Positions 43,431-53,610 of a DNA stretch of 64,000 nt are shown one piece after another. The stretch lies in assembly GCF_014466985.1 (NCBI RefSeq), contig NZ_AP022826.1:558001-622000 (forward strand), in the 5' to 3' direction. The notes beneath the pieces are model-generated. The model ran no database searches. It was not told the origin of the DNA and saw only the letters and a program-made list of their open reading frames with translations. Position 1 is the stretch's first letter, and every line of letters starts with the position of its first letter. The DNA is from Nitrosophilus labii. Its GTDB lineage: Bacteria > Campylobacterota > Campylobacteria > Campylobacterales > Nitratiruptoraceae. The position numbers and the translations under genes are program-made.

Positions 43431-44551
43431 TATTTATTGAACCAACTTTTTATTTTATCGAAAACGGATTCAAACTTTTTTTCGTGAGGTTTACTCTCTA
43501 TACCGAAACTCTCTTGAAGTTTTTCTAGAAGCTCTTTTTGCTCATTAGTCAATTTTTTAGGATATTCTATCTTGATTTGTGCTATTAGGTTGCCGACTCT
43601 TCCTGTCCTTACGTTTTTAGCTCCCTCTCCTTTAAAGACAAACTGCTGTTTATCTTTTGCGCCGGATGGTAGTTTCAACTCCTTTTCACCTCTTGGAGTA
43701 GGTATTTTTATAGTTTGACCTAAAATCGCTTGAGTGAAAAATACAGGAACTTCAAGATATATATCGTCGTTGTATCTAACAAAATGTTCGTCTTCCTCAA
43801 CATAGAAAGTTATATAAAGATCGCCTCTTTCGCCTTTGACGCCGATATTTCCTTTTTTACCTACTCTAATTCTATCTTCGTTGTCTATTCCCTCTGGTAT
43901 GTTTATTTTAATCTTTTCTTTAACGCGTTCATATCCCAATCCTTTACATTCATTACACTTTTGCGCCGCAATTTTCCCGCTTCCTGAGCATCTTGGGCAA
44001 GTTTGAGAAAATGTCATAAATCCTTGTCTATAGAAAATCTGTCCTCTACCGCCGCATTCGGAACAGGTTATTATGTTTGCGTTTTCGGCACCTGTACCTT
44101 TGCAGGCATTACAAGGAACTTTATACTCATACTCTATCTCTTTTTGTGTTCCAAAAAACGCTTCGTTAAATGAGATAGTCATCTCTAAAGACAAATCTAG
44201 AGGATATTTTTGTTCGTCTCTTCTTCTACCAAATCCAAATCCTCCAAAACTCCCGCCAAAAACCGATTCGAAAAAGTCCATAATATCTTCGTATGAACTG
44301 TGGCTAAAACCCTCAAAACCTTGATTTTCTAGCCCTCTTTTTCCGTATCTATCATATAGAGCTCTTTTTTCTTTATCGCTTAAAACTTGGTATGCTTCAT
44401 TTATCATCTTAAATTTTTCTTCAGCCTCTTTGTTTCCAGGATTTCTGTCGGGATGATACTTTAGAGCTAGTTTTCTGTATGCTTTTTTAATCTCTTCAAA
44501 AGATGCGTTTCTATTAACTTCTAAAAGTTCATAATAGTCTATATCTATCAA
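43430..44551 (-). CDS. dnaJ: Chaperone DnaJ
   Basis: A DnaJ of about 373 aa that stimulates DnaK ATPase. The J domain has [13 protein letters not shown] and the HPD loop [12 protein letters not shown]. It is followed by the Gly/Phe region [15 protein letters not shown] and four CXXCXGXG zinc-binding repeats ([32 protein letters not shown]), then the C-terminal substrate domains. I chose the TTG start at 44551: it is preceded by AGAGGTGG and gives the normal N-terminus; an ATG 15 bp upstream would add MRGGI. Confidence 0.96.
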   Translation of the reverse strand: MIDIDYYELLEVNRNASFEEIKKAYRKLALKYHPDRNPGNKEAEEKFKMINEAYQVLSDKEKRALYDRYGKRGLENQGFEGFSHSSYEDIMDFFESVFGGSFGGFGFGRRRDEQKYPLDLSLEMTISFNEAFFGTQKEIEYEYKVPCNACKGTGAENANIITCSECGGRGQIFYRQGFMTFSQTCPRCSGSGKIAAQKCNECKGLGYERVKEKIKINIPEGIDNEDRIRVGKKGNIGVKGERGDLYITFYVEEDEHFVRYNDDIYLEVPVFFTQAILGQTIKIPTPRGEKELKLPSGAKDKQQFVFKGEGAKNVRTGRVGNLIAQIKIEYPKKLTNEQKELLEKLQESFGIESKPHEKKFESVFDKIKSWFNK

Positions 44552-44727
44552 GATGCCACCTCTCATTTAAGTCTTTTTTAAGCAGGGCTGATTTTAGCAA
44601 AAAAAGAGTAATAAATCAATTGTACAAGAGTATGAATTAAGTTCATTTTATAAGTTTTATAACATTTAAATTTAAACTCCACATTACTTATTATTGTATA
44701 ATTTCAAAAAAAATCGGAGTGTAGCCG

Positions 44728-45297
44728 TTGAAAAGAGGTTTTAAAAAATTTGACGAATTGGTAAACGTTTTAGAATCTTTACCCACTATAGGAAAGAAGA
44801 GTGCGATGAGACTTGCTTTTTATATGGTTATGGAAGATAGTTTTAATGCACTAAAAATTGCGCATACGATAGAGAGTGCGGTAAGAGATATAAGAAAATG
44901 CAAAAGATGCGGTGGGCTTAGCGAAGATGAGCTCTGCCATATCTGTAGCGATGAGCGAAGAGATGGATCTATGCTATGTATAGTGGAAAATGCTAAAGAT
45001 ATTTTGATCATAGAAGAGAGTCGTGAGTTTAATGGAAAATATTTTGTTTTAGACTCTTTAGAAGATAGGATAGATGAACTAAAAAGTTTAATAAAAGAGG
45101 AGGGGGTTAAAGAGATTATATTTGCGTTAACTCCTTCTATAGCAAATGACGCCGTTATGATATTTATAGAAGATAATTTAAAAGATTTCGATATTACTTT
45201 TACGAAGATTGCGCAAGGAGTTCCGACGGGAGTTAGTTTAGAAAACGTAGATACACTATCTTTGACTAAAGCGTTAAAAGATAGAGTCAAAGTATAA
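44728..45297 (+). CDS. recR: Recombination protein RecR
   Basis: A 189-aa RecR, partner of RecO in RecF-pathway gap repair. The N-terminal helix-hairpin-helix is LESLPTIGKKSAMRLAFYM. The zinc finger is CKRCGGLSEDELCHIC. The Toprim domain has LCIVENAKDILIIEE and KIAQGVPTGVSLENVD. The TTG start at 44728 follows CGGAG. It stands alone between dnaJ (divergent) and the DAHP synthase gene. Confidence 0.95.
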   Translation: MKRGFKKFDELVNVLESLPTIGKKSAMRLAFYMVMEDSFNALKIAHTIESAVRDIRKCKRCGGLSEDELCHICSDERRDGSMLCIVENAKDILIIEESREFNGKYFVLDSLEDRIDELKSLIKEEGVKEIIFALTPSIANDAVMIFIEDNLKDFDITFTKIAQGVPTGVSLENVDTLSLTKALKDRVKV

Positions 45298-45369
45298 AAA
45301 AAAATTTTCTTTTGAAAAATATTATAAATTATACTACAATAGCTTGTAAAAAAATAAGAAATTTTTAGA

Positions 45370-45375
45370 TATAAT
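45370..45375 (+). promoter_or_regulatory. -10 box of the DAHP synthase gene
   Basis: TATAAT 28 bp before the ATG at 45403, followed by the ribosome-binding site AAAGGAAG. Confidence 0.5.
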
Positions 45376-45402
45376 TTCGCAATTTTTATAAAGGAAGATA
45401 AG

Positions 45403-46752
45403 ATGAGTTGGAGTCCGAAAAGTTGGAGAGATTTTCCTATAAAACAGCAACCTACATACAAAGATATAAACAGACTAAAAGAGATAGAAAAAGAGCTTAG
45501 TACATACCCGCCTCTGATTTTTGCGGGTGAAGCTAGGGATTTGAAAGAGAAGTTATCAGAAGTGGCCAACGGAAAAGCCTTTTTACTTCAAGGCGGCGAT
45601 TGTGCTGAGAGTTTTGCCAATTTCAATGCGGCAAATATAAGAAATCTTTTTAAGGTATTGCTGCAAATGAATATGGTTTTGATGTACTCATCAGGTAAAC
45701 CTATAGTCAAGATAGGAAGAATTGCGGGACAGTATGCAAAACCTAGAAGTAGTGATTTTGAAGAGGTTGATGGAGTAAAACTTCCAAGTTATAGGGGAGA
45801 TATAGTAAATGATATAGATTTTACTTCCGAAGCTAGAGAGGCTAAACCAGAAAAACTTCTTGAAGCTTACTATAAATCTGCCGCAACTTTAAATCTTTTA
45901 AGGGCTTTTGCAAGAGGGGGATTTGCATCTTTAGACAAAGTTCATAAATGGAACGTAGATTTTGTTAAAAATAAAGATTTAGGCGAAAAGTTTGAAGAGC
46001 TTGCCTGTAAGATAACAGAATCTCTCAAATTTATGGAAGCGTGCGGGATAGATATAAAAAATACGCCGCAACTAAGTCAAACCGTGCTTTACACTTCTCA
46101 TGAGGCCTTGCTTTTAAATTATGAAGAGGGTCTTACTAGAAAGGATACTTTTACGGGAGAGTGGTACGATTGCTCTGCTCACTTTTTATGGATAGGCGAT
46201 AGAACTAGAGACGTAAACGGCGCCCATGTAGAATTTTTTAGAGGTATTAAAAACCCAATCGGGGTAAAAGTTGGTCCATCGATGAAAAAAGATGAACTTT
46301 TAGAGCTAATTGATAGGCTAAATCCCGAAAATGAACCGGGAAGACTTACCTTAATAGTCAGGATGGGAGCAGACAAGATAGGCGAGTTTTTTCCACCACT
46401 TTTAAGAGTAGTTAAAGATGCCGGTAAAAATGTGGTTTGGAGTTGTGATCCTATGCATGGTAACACCTATAAAACCGAAAGTGGATTAAAAACTAGAGAT
46501 TTTGAGAAAATCTTAAGCGAAGTAAAACAGTTTTTTCAGATTCATAAAGCAGAAGGCACATATGCCGGCGGGATTCATCTTGAGATGACCGGTTCGGATG
46601 TTACAGAGTGTACTGGAAGTATAAGTAGCTCTATAACTGCTGAAGGATTAAAGAGTAGATACCATACGCAGTGTGATCCAAGACTAAACGCTGATCAGGC
46701 TTTGGAACTCTCTTTTATGATTGCTGAAACTATGAAAGATATTAAAAACTAA
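45403..46752 (+). CDS. aroF: 3-deoxy-7-phosphoheptulonate synthase, class II
   Basis: A 449-aa class II DAHP synthase condensing PEP with erythrose 4-phosphate, the first step of the shikimate pathway. It opens with [18 protein letters not shown] and contains [67 protein letters not shown] and the closing [19 protein letters not shown]. The plant/Mycobacterium-like class II enzyme is the usual one in Campylobacterota. aroE and trpE of the same pathway lie at 50581-52790. Gene symbol is provisional. Confidence 0.96.
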   Translation: MSWSPKSWRDFPIKQQPTYKDINRLKEIEKELSTYPPLIFAGEARDLKEKLSEVANGKAFLLQGGDCAESFANFNAANIRNLFKVLLQMNMVLMYSSGKPIVKIGRIAGQYAKPRSSDFEEVDGVKLPSYRGDIVNDIDFTSEAREAKPEKLLEAYYKSAATLNLLRAFARGGFASLDKVHKWNVDFVKNKDLGEKFEELACKITESLKFMEACGIDIKNTPQLSQTVLYTSHEALLLNYEEGLTRKDTFTGEWYDCSAHFLWIGDRTRDVNGAHVEFFRGIKNPIGVKVGPSMKKDELLELIDRLNPENEPGRLTLIVRMGADKIGEFFPPLLRVVKDAGKNVVWSCDPMHGNTYKTESGLKTRDFEKILSEVKQFFQIHKAEGTYAGGIHLEMTGSDVTECTGSISSSITAEGLKSRYHTQCDPRLNADQALELSFMIAETMKDIKN

Positions 46753-46755
46753 ATA

Positions 46756-46777
46756 AAAGAGGGTTTTGTCCCTCTTT
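46756..46777 (+). terminator. Terminator after DAHP synthase gene
   Basis: AAAGAGGG-TTTTGT-CCCTCTTT, an 8-bp perfect stem 4 bp after the stop codon. Confidence 0.85.
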
Positions 46778-46895
46778 CTGCTCTTAATATTGCCCATCTT
46801 ATACTTTTAAATATGATACATTTCACAAAATTATGCTATGATAATTTTTATCAAAAAAACTATTAAAAAATATTAATAAAATTTAGGAATTAACA

Positions 46896-48647
46896 ATGGA
46901 TATGGAAACTATTGATTATAAAAATCCAATAGAAATAGCTCCTAAAGTTTGGTGGGTAGGATATGTTTTACCTGATGATCCATTTCAATGTCATGTATAT
47001 CTTATAGAAAACGGCGAAAATTCTATTTTGATTGATCCTGGGTCAAAACTCACCTGGGATGTCACTAGAAAAAAAATTTTAAATATAATACCCCTAGAGA
47101 ATATAAAATATATTATATGTCATCATCAAGATCCCGATATAACCTCTTGTATTGACGATCTTTTAAGCGAAATAGGAACTAAAGATAGATATATCGTAAC
47201 TCATTGGCGTACAGCTACCCTACTAAAACATTATAATTGGGGTATAGATTTTTATGAAGTTGATCAAAACGGCTGGAAACTAAAAGCAGACGATAGAGAA
47301 ATAGAGTTTGTTTTTACTCCTTATATGCATTTTGCGGGAAATATATGCAGTTTCGATAAAAAAAATAAAATACTATTTTCAAGCGATATATTTGGGGCTT
47401 TTACGGAAACTTTTAGGCTTTTTGTAGATGACCCCAAAAAATATTTTGAACAAATGAAACTTTTTCATACTCATTATATGCCTAGCAGAGAGATAGTAAA
47501 TCACGGTTTAGATATGATAGAAAAAAAAGATCCTCAACTGATAGCTCCGCAACACGGTTCTATTATTCCAAAAAAAATGATACCCTATCTTATATCACGA
47601 CTTAGAAAGTTAGACGTTGGTATTTATTTACAGTTTAGCGGATATAAAAATGTTCATCGTCTTACAAAAGCAAATGAGATACTTTCTAAAATTTTTGAAC
47701 AGATATCTTTTACTACAACTACTATATATGAAAAAATTGGTACCGTTATGATGTTAATGAATGAACTTTTTGCTTTAGAAAGAGTAGTGTGTTTGAGCAG
47801 TATAGATGGGAAAGTAATAATATTTGATACATTTATAGATCATCCCAAAGAGACCTTACTTGAAGAAAAAAATCTTTTTGAATTAGTAGAAGAAACATTA
47901 TCAAAAGAAGGGAGTAGTTTTTATTTAAATAAAATAGTAGATGTAGATTTGCATAACGAGTATCTTGCTTATCCTTTCGTTACTTATAATGAGCATCACT
48001 CGGTGAACGGAGTATGTTATTTTCTCTTTTCAAAAGAAGAGATCATTAACGAAGAAGATAAAGAGATTTTAAAAAACTTTAAAAAACTTTTTTCTATTAT
48101 GCTCATGAAAGAGATAGGGCATTATCGTATCCAAAAAGAGCGAAATGAACTATTGTACAAGGTTATTACAGATAGTTTAACAAAACTTTATAACAGATAT
48201 TATTTGGAGGAGATAGCCTCTAAAGAGTTTAATAAAGCAAAAAGACATGGATATCCCTTAAGTGTTGTGATGATAGATATCGATAATTTTAAGGATATAA
48301 ATGATAATTACGGACATGATGTTGGAGATATAGTTCTTAAAGATTTTGCCCGTATTTTACAAATAAATCTTCGAGAGAGCGATTTTCTTTTTAGGTTTGG
48401 CGGAGAAGAGTTTTTGATATTGATGCCTTTTACAACCAATAAAGATGCAAAAAAGGTGATTGAGAGGATTCGTAGAGCTTTATCTGGAAAAGGAGGCCTT
48501 AAGGTAGCCGATAAAACTATATATTATACATTTAGTGCCGGAATATCACAATACAGTAATGAAAAGTCGGTTATGGAGCTTATTAAAAAGGCTGATAAAA
48601 TGATGTATTTGGCTAAACAAAAAGGTAAAAATAGAACTCAGTTGTAA
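46896..48647 (+). CDS. Diiron/metallo-beta-lactamase-fold sensor fused to diguanylate cyclase
   Basis: A 583-aa protein. Residues 1-250 form a metallo-beta-lactamase fold like flavodiiron proteins, with metal ligands HHQDPD (76-81), His145 (YMHFAGN), Asp164 (FSSDIFG) and PQHGS (about 218). This HxDxD variant resembles oxygen-binding diiron (ODP-type) sensors rather than hydrolases. Residues 260-420 look GAF-like. The C-terminal GGDEF domain has an intact active site (FGGEEF, about 503) and an RESD inhibitory site upstream, so it should make c-di-GMP with product feedback. No signal peptide or membrane helix: a cytosolic redox- or oxygen-responsive cyclase is likely. Overlaps the convergent gene by 10 bp. 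Confidence 0.82.
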   Translation: MDMETIDYKNPIEIAPKVWWVGYVLPDDPFQCHVYLIENGENSILIDPGSKLTWDVTRKKILNIIPLENIKYIICHHQDPDITSCIDDLLSEIGTKDRYIVTHWRTATLLKHYNWGIDFYEVDQNGWKLKADDREIEFVFTPYMHFAGNICSFDKKNKILFSSDIFGAFTETFRLFVDDPKKYFEQMKLFHTHYMPSREIVNHGLDMIEKKDPQLIAPQHGSIIPKKMIPYLISRLRKLDVGIYLQFSGYKNVHRLTKANEILSKIFEQISFTTTTIYEKIGTVMMLMNELFALERVVCLSSIDGKVIIFDTFIDHPKETLLEEKNLFELVEETLSKEGSSFYLNKIVDVDLHNEYLAYPFVTYNEHHSVNGVCYFLFSKEEIINEEDKEILKNFKKLFSIMLMKEIGHYRIQKERNELLYKVITDSLTKLYNRYYLEEIASKEFNKAKRHGYPLSVVMIDIDNFKDINDNYGHDVGDIVLKDFARILQINLRESDFLFRFGGEEFLILMPFTTNKDAKKVIERIRRALSGKGGLKVADKTIYYTFSAGISQYSNEKSVMELIKKADKMMYLAKQKGKNRTQL

Positions 48648-49075
48648 TATCGTTTTATCAAACTATAGATTTTACAACCAGCACAAAAATCAAAAAATGC
48701 TTCAAGAAGAGCAAATGTTATAAATATCAAAGAGACTATTACGGCGGGAATATGAAGTTGAAAAGTATATAAGATTATTAGATTGAAAGAGATTATAGTT
48801 CCCAAAATCTTAGCGAATTTTTTGGGAGCCTCATCAACATCCTTTTGAGGAAGATTTAAAATATCTTTACACTTTTTTGCAACAGGCTTAAATAAACCGG
48901 ATTTATTACGTGATGAGAGTTTTAATATATAATCAAACAGTAAAATCAAAGGAAAAATAAACGAACAAGTTACTATAAAAACGGTAACTATAATAGCGCT
49001 AATGAAAGCCTCTATTCTTTCCAAATATGAATCTGTTCTATTTTGTGATATTGGGCAGGAATTAGCTTTCATCAT
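48638..49075 (-). CDS. DUF4395 family membrane protein
   Basis: A 145-aa protein with four hydrophobic helices and the N-terminal [19 protein letters not shown], which matches the CP-xx-N-R start of DUF4395 proteins. [11 protein letters not shown] motif is near the C-terminus. Function unknown. It starts inside the end of nhaA (14-bp overlap), so it is probably cotranslated with the antiporter. Confidence 0.75.
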   Translation of the reverse strand: MMKANSCPISQNRTDSYLERIEAFISAIIVTVFIVTCSFIFPLILLFDYILKLSSRNKSGLFKPVAKKCKDILNLPQKDVDEAPKKFAKILGTIISFNLIILYTFQLHIPAVIVSLIFITFALLEAFFDFCAGCKIYSLIKRYYN

Positions 49076-50246
49076 TTCTCCTATCTATTTTTATAGTTTT
49101 AAGAATAATAAAACCTATAATACCAGATAAAAAAGAGCCTATTAAAATTGCAAGTTTATCGGCATATTTGTATATTTCGCTATCATTAAAAGCTAAAGAA
49201 TCTACAAAAAGACTCATTGTAAACCCTATTCCGGTTAAAACCGAGACGCCATATAGCTGTATCCAGTTACTGTTTTGAGGAAGTGATGCGACTTTTAGTT
49301 TTATAGCAAGCCAACTAAAACCAAAAACTCCCAACTGTTTTCCTATAAACAAGCCAAGCATAATACCTAGAGGAACGGAACCGAATATTTCATTAATCGA
49401 TATACCCCTTAAATCTACGCCGGCGTTTACGAAAGCAAAAAGAGGGAGAATAAAAAAAGCTACCCAGTAATGTAAGTCATGCTCCATCTCTTTAAGCATT
49501 GAAAACTTTTTTCCATTTTTATCTGTGGAATATAAAGGAATCATAAAAGCTAGCGCTACTCCTGCTAAAGTCGCATGAACTCCAGATTTTAATACACTTA
49601 CCCAAAGGATAATTCCAACAATTATATATGCAGCCTTTTTTACTACTCCGACTCTATTCATTATAAATAAAACCAGTAGGGATATAGAAGCTATAACGAT
49701 GGAAACGACAGATAAATTACTGGTATAAAATAGAGCAATTATTATAATAGCGCCTATATCGTCGATAATAGCAAGTGCCATTAAAAATATTTTAAGCGAA
49801 ACCGGTACTCTGTTGCCTAATAAAGAGAGTATTCCAAGAGCAAAAGCTATATCTGTAGCGGTCGGAATAGCCCAACCGTTAAGAGCGAAAGGATCTTCAA
49901 GATTGAAAGCTATGAATATCAAAGCCGGGACTATCATGCCTCCTATTGCCGCTATTGTTGGCAATATAGCCTGTTTGATCGATGATAGATGTCCTTCTAA
50001 AACCTCTCTTTTAACCTCTAAACCTATTAAAAAGAAAAATATTGCCATAAGCCCATCATTAACCCATAAAAGAAGTGGCTTTGCTATCTGCAGGTCCGCA
50101 AATCTTATCTCTACAGGGGTGTGTAAAAAGTTGTTGTAGAACTCCGATAATGGACTATTTTGTAAAATTAACGCTAAAAAAGTAACAAAAATCAGTAAAA
50201 TACCAGCCGTAGACTCTTTTTGTATAAAATCTTCTAATATTTTCAA
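49062..50246 (-). CDS. nhaA: Na+/H+ antiporter NhaA
   Basis: A 394-aa, 12-helix sodium-proton antiporter for pH and salt homeostasis. It shows the ion-site residues [10 protein letters not shown] and [17 protein letters not shown] (the double Asp of helix V), [13 protein letters not shown], and the C-terminal [11 protein letters not shown]. Transcribed leftward together with the DUF4395 gene from the 334-bp gap 50247-50580. Confidence 0.97.
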   Translation of the reverse strand: MKILEDFIQKESTAGILLIFVTFLALILQNSPLSEFYNNFLHTPVEIRFADLQIAKPLLLWVNDGLMAIFFFLIGLEVKREVLEGHLSSIKQAILPTIAAIGGMIVPALIFIAFNLEDPFALNGWAIPTATDIAFALGILSLLGNRVPVSLKIFLMALAIIDDIGAIIIIALFYTSNLSVVSIVIASISLLVLFIMNRVGVVKKAAYIIVGIILWVSVLKSGVHATLAGVALAFMIPLYSTDKNGKKFSMLKEMEHDLHYWVAFFILPLFAFVNAGVDLRGISINEIFGSVPLGIMLGLFIGKQLGVFGFSWLAIKLKVASLPQNSNWIQLYGVSVLTGIGFTMSLFVDSLAFNDSEIYKYADKLAILIGSFLSGIIGFIILKTIKIDRRNDES

Positions 50247-50450
50247 AGCTATCCTTTTAACAATAGTTAAAAATTATTTTATACTTTAATAAAAACTTTT
50301 AATCTATAAAATATTAAATAGATTCTAAAATATAGTCTCAAGAATTAATTAAGTTTGGAGTATTAAAAAATGGAGTATTAAAAAATAATTTAATGCTCTG
50401 AAAACTACAAAATTTCACTCAGGAGAGTTGGAATTTTTAGTAAAACTAAC

Positions 50451-50524
50451 GCTTGAAAATTTTATTAAAAAGTGCTAAGCAAGCGCACTTTTTTAGTCTT
50501 TTGGCGAACATAAAATTTTCAAGC
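50451..50524. repeat. Nested inverted repeat (foldback) with inner terminator
   Basis: GCTTGAAAATTTTAT (50451-50465) and ATAAAATTTTCAAGC (50510-50524) pair perfectly over 15 bp. Inside, AAAAAGTGC (50467-50475) and GCACTTTTT (50485-50493) form a second 9-bp stem with a T-run. The whole lies between the nhaA start and aroE stop. The inner stem probably terminates the trpE-aroE transcript; the outer arms suggest a larger foldback. Nothing else is seen in 50247-50580. Confidence 0.75.
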
Positions 50525-50580
50525 TAAAATTTCAAATCCTTCGTTTAATTTGTAATTTTTCAAAGATCTAAATTTCATAT

Positions 50581-51372
50581 TTATAAAGACTTTAGTCCGC
50601 TGCGCATATATTTTGATATATCTTTTTTATCATATTTAAAATCGGTAAAAATCTCAAATGCTAAAACTCCTTGATATAAAAGCATATCTTCCCCATCTTT
50701 TGCCGTTAGTCCAAGCTTTTTAGCCAAAGCCAAAAATGGGGTATTTTTAGCGTAAATAACATCAACAGCATATTTTGCAGACTCAAATAGTTTAACAAGA
50801 ATATCTTCTTTCAAAGGAAGAGAGTTATTATCCAGTCCCGCACTTGTAGTATTTATAATCAAATCAAAATGTTTTATTTCAAATTTTTCCCAGGAGTAAC
50901 ACTTATAGCCTTTTTTCTTGAAAGTATCTAATCTTTTTTCACTTCTATTTAATATGGCAAACTCTATATTTTTTTCGTTGAATATTTCGGCTATAGCCTT
51001 AGCGGTACCACCAGCTCCTAAAATAAGAGCGTTTTTGAACTCGAAGTTTTTTATACTTTCTAAAAATCCCGATGCGTCAGTATTGTAGCCTATTAATTTG
51101 CCGTTATTCTCAACAATGGTATTTACGGCACCTATTTTTGAAGCAATTCCTCTTATCTCGTCGCACGCTTTATATGCCTCTTCTTTGTAAGGAACCGTTA
51201 TATTTGCCCCTTTGAGTTTTAGTTCAAAAAATTTCTCTTTTAGCCTATTTCCGTCATTTAAAGAGTATCTAGTATAACAACTTTTTATACCAAAAGCTTT
51301 AAAAGCGCTGTTGTGCATAAGAGGCGATTTTGAGTGGCTTACCGGATTTCCGAATATACAAAAAAGAGTCAT
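50581..51372 (-). CDS. aroE: Shikimate dehydrogenase
   Basis: A 263-aa NADP enzyme reducing 3-dehydroshikimate. It shows FGNPVSHSKSPLMHNSAF, the catalytic Lys in ANITVPYKEEAY, the NTDASGF segment, the Rossmann loop LGAGGTAKAIAE and the NRS motif of NADP-binding enzymes, with a C-terminal DGEDMLLYQGVLAFE. Its start overlaps the trpE stop (ATGA), so the two are translationally coupled. Confidence 0.96.
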   Translation of the reverse strand: MTLFCIFGNPVSHSKSPLMHNSAFKAFGIKSCYTRYSLNDGNRLKEKFFELKLKGANITVPYKEEAYKACDEIRGIASKIGAVNTIVENNGKLIGYNTDASGFLESIKNFEFKNALILGAGGTAKAIAEIFNEKNIEFAILNRSEKRLDTFKKKGYKCYSWEKFEIKHFDLIINTTSAGLDNNSLPLKEDILVKLFESAKYAVDVIYAKNTPFLALAKKLGLTAKDGEDMLLYQGVLAFEIFTDFKYDKKDISKYMRSGLKSL

Positions 51373-52790
51373 GTTTGTATCTCGCTTAATATTTTTAAAG
51401 TATTCATCAAAGCGCCAAGTTTGTTTTTGACCTCTAGATACTCTAGTTCAGGTTTACTATCGGCAACTATACCAGCGCCTGCTTGTAGTATTATCTCGTT
51501 ATCTTTTATAAGAGCCGTTCTTATGGTAATAGCGCTATCCATATTGCTGTTAAATCCAAAATATCCTATACTTCCGCTATAATAGCCTCTTTTTAGTCCT
51601 TCAAACTCGGCAATCAGCTCCATAGCTCTAATCTTAGGAGCCCCAGTCATTGTTCCTGCCGTAAAAGTTGCCATAAAAAGATCGAACATATCATATTTAG
51701 GATCAAGCTCGGCCTCCACATCGCTTACCATATGCATTACATGAGAATATTTTTCAACTCTCATAAGAGCAGAAACCTCTACCGTACCTTTTTTTGCAAC
51801 TCGTCCAACATCGTTTCTGCCAAGATCCACAAGCATAATATGCTCGGCTTTCTCTTTGGGATCGTTTATCATCTCATATTCGAGTTCTTTGTCTCTTTTT
51901 ATATCTTTTCCTCTTTTTCTAGTTCCGGCAATCGGCCTTAGTAAAATTCTTTCGTCAGTTAGTCTTATCATGACTTCAGGCGAGCTTCCTGCGATAGCAA
52001 AATCATTATACTCCAAAAGATAAAGATAGGGTGATGGATTTAAACTTCTTAAAGCTCTATAGAAACTAAACCTATCGACTACGGCTTTTTGTATAAGTCT
52101 ATTTGACATTACTATCTGAAAAACGTCTCCGCTTCTAATCATCTCTTTTGACTTTTTAACCATTTCAAAAAACTCTTCTTTGCTAAAAGCAAAATAGGCT
52201 TCATCGATGATTTTAGCCGGTTTTAGCGGAGTATAAGCATAAGTACCGAGCAGATCGGATTTTAGTTTGTTAAAGATTTGATTTTTTATCTCTTCTTCAG
52301 AGGTTATTAGTGTTAGTTTTGAGTTTTTATGTGAATAGGCTACGATAAGCTTTGGTCTTATCATATCAAAGTCTGGTATATTCGTTTCATCTTTTAGATT
52401 TTCCATATACTTTTTTAAAACAGGTTCAAATTTAGCAACCATATCGTACCCGATATAACCTATAAAACCGTCAATAAAACCTACGCCAAGCTCTTTCGAG
52501 CACTTTTTATAGTACTCAATATCGATTTTTTTATAGTAGTTTTTTAAAAAAATAAGAGGATTTTCCTCAATTTCCTCTATTTCGCCTTTTTCGTTTTTAT
52601 AAAAACTTTTTCCCTCTTTATGCCATACTCTCTCTTTTTCTCCCGCAACTATATAGCTGAAATTTCCTTCACTCGTATATACTACGCTTTCGAACAAAAA
52701 AGTCGTCTCTTTGGGAAAATAGTTTTTGATCTTTTCGTAAATAGCAATAGGCGTAAATTCATCAAGTAAAAAACTATTTGAAAATATCAT
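51369..52790 (-). CDS. trpE: Anthranilate synthase component I (TrpE)
   Basis: A 473-aa chorismate-using enzyme with the full C-terminal domain: GDVFQIVMSNRL, GSSPEVMIRL, RPIAGTRKRGKD, DLGRNDVGRV, YSHVMHMVSDVEAEL, TFTAGTMTGAPKIRAMELI and LQAGAGIVADSKPE. The RPIAGTR motif favours TrpE; PabB (aminodeoxychorismate synthase) is the alternative because no trpD/trpG neighbour is present. It lies between a SPOR protein gene and aroE with overlapping ends. Confidence 0.8.
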   Translation of the reverse strand: MIFSNSFLLDEFTPIAIYEKIKNYFPKETTFLFESVVYTSEGNFSYIVAGEKERVWHKEGKSFYKNEKGEIEEIEENPLIFLKNYYKKIDIEYYKKCSKELGVGFIDGFIGYIGYDMVAKFEPVLKKYMENLKDETNIPDFDMIRPKLIVAYSHKNSKLTLITSEEEIKNQIFNKLKSDLLGTYAYTPLKPAKIIDEAYFAFSKEEFFEMVKKSKEMIRSGDVFQIVMSNRLIQKAVVDRFSFYRALRSLNPSPYLYLLEYNDFAIAGSSPEVMIRLTDERILLRPIAGTRKRGKDIKRDKELEYEMINDPKEKAEHIMLVDLGRNDVGRVAKKGTVEVSALMRVEKYSHVMHMVSDVEAELDPKYDMFDLFMATFTAGTMTGAPKIRAMELIAEFEGLKRGYYSGSIGYFGFNSNMDSAITIRTALIKDNEIILQAGAGIVADSKPELEYLEVKNKLGALMNTLKILSEIQT

Positions 52791-53503
52791 TCTTTTATCC
52801 TAACTATAAATGCATCTTTTTTAACTGTTTTTTTGATACTTGAAAGCGCTTTTTTAGCTTCGGCTCTTGTTTTGTAAGGTCCTATTAAAACTTTTTTTAC
52901 TTCACTACTGTTTTTAATTACGGTTTTTATAATATAGTCGTATCCGCTTTTTTGAATTTTATCTAAAAATTTTTTATTTGGCGAAAACTTGTAAAAGGCG
53001 CCTACTTGAATGTAGTATTCTCCTTTAGTGACCGTTTTGTAAGTTTTTTTGTCACTTATTTTAGTATCTGCTTGAATCTCTTTTTTTTGTTGAGTCTTTT
53101 TAACTGGTTTTTTATCGAACTCTTGCGCAGGAGTAGTTTTTTGTAAATCTTCAGTTTTTTGCTCTTCTATAACCTCTTCAACTATTTTTTCAAATTTCTC
53201 TTCAGGTTCAGTTGTTTCTTCTTTTATAATAGGTACTTGTTTATAATCTTCATCTATTTTATCTTCCGTAGGTGTAGCAGACTCCGTTGCGAAAAAATCT
53301 TCATTTTCCGTTTCATTGTCGCCGGATGTTATTTTTACTATGGAGATTACAATAATCAGCAGAAGTATTACGCTTCCAGCTAGCAGAGCAATTTTTTTAA
53401 TATCTATTTTTTTATCTTTTTTATCGAGAATTATATCATCAAGTTCATTTGAAAACTCTTTTTTCTCCTGTTTTTCAGGCTCTTTTGAATTGAAAATATC
53501 CAT
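52787..53503 (-). CDS. SPOR-domain membrane protein
   Basis: A 238-aa protein: charged cytosolic N-terminus, one transmembrane helix at about 38-57 (IALLAGSVILLLIIVISIV), a Glu/Thr-rich periplasmic linker, and a C-terminal SPOR domain (GEYYIQVGAFYKFSP to LIGPYKTRAEAKKAL) that binds denuded septal peptidoglycan. This is the FtsN/DedD-like layout, suggesting a cell-division role. It overlaps trpE by 4 bp. Confidence 0.85.
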   Translation of the reverse strand: MDIFNSKEPEKQEKKEFSNELDDIILDKKDKKIDIKKIALLAGSVILLLIIVISIVKITSGDNETENEDFFATESATPTEDKIDEDYKQVPIIKEETTEPEEKFEKIVEEVIEEQKTEDLQKTTPAQEFDKKPVKKTQQKKEIQADTKISDKKTYKTVTKGEYYIQVGAFYKFSPNKKFLDKIQKSGYDYIIKTVIKNSSEVKKVLIGPYKTRAEAKKALSSIKKTVKKDAFIVRIKE

Positions 53504-53535
53504 TTTGAATCCTTGTTGTGACGAAGTGGTTATTT

Positions 53536-53541
53536 ATTATA
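53536..53541 (-). promoter_or_regulatory. -10 box for the SPOR-trpE-aroE operon
   Basis: TATAAT on the minus strand 33 bp before the SPOR gene start, with AAGGA just before the ATG; it lies downstream of the glyA terminator. Confidence 0.45.
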
Positions 53542-53588
53542 AATAGATTTTACTAAATTATGGGTTAAAATATCGATTATAAGAGGCA

Positions 53589-53606
53589 AGCGAGGTACTC
53601 CTCGCT
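53589..53606 (-). terminator. Terminator after glyA
   Basis: AGCGAGG-TACT-CCTCGCT, a perfect 7-bp GC-rich hairpin 4 bp past the glyA stop, separating the lysS-glyA unit from the SPOR operon. Confidence 0.7.
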
Positions 53607-53610
53607 ATTT

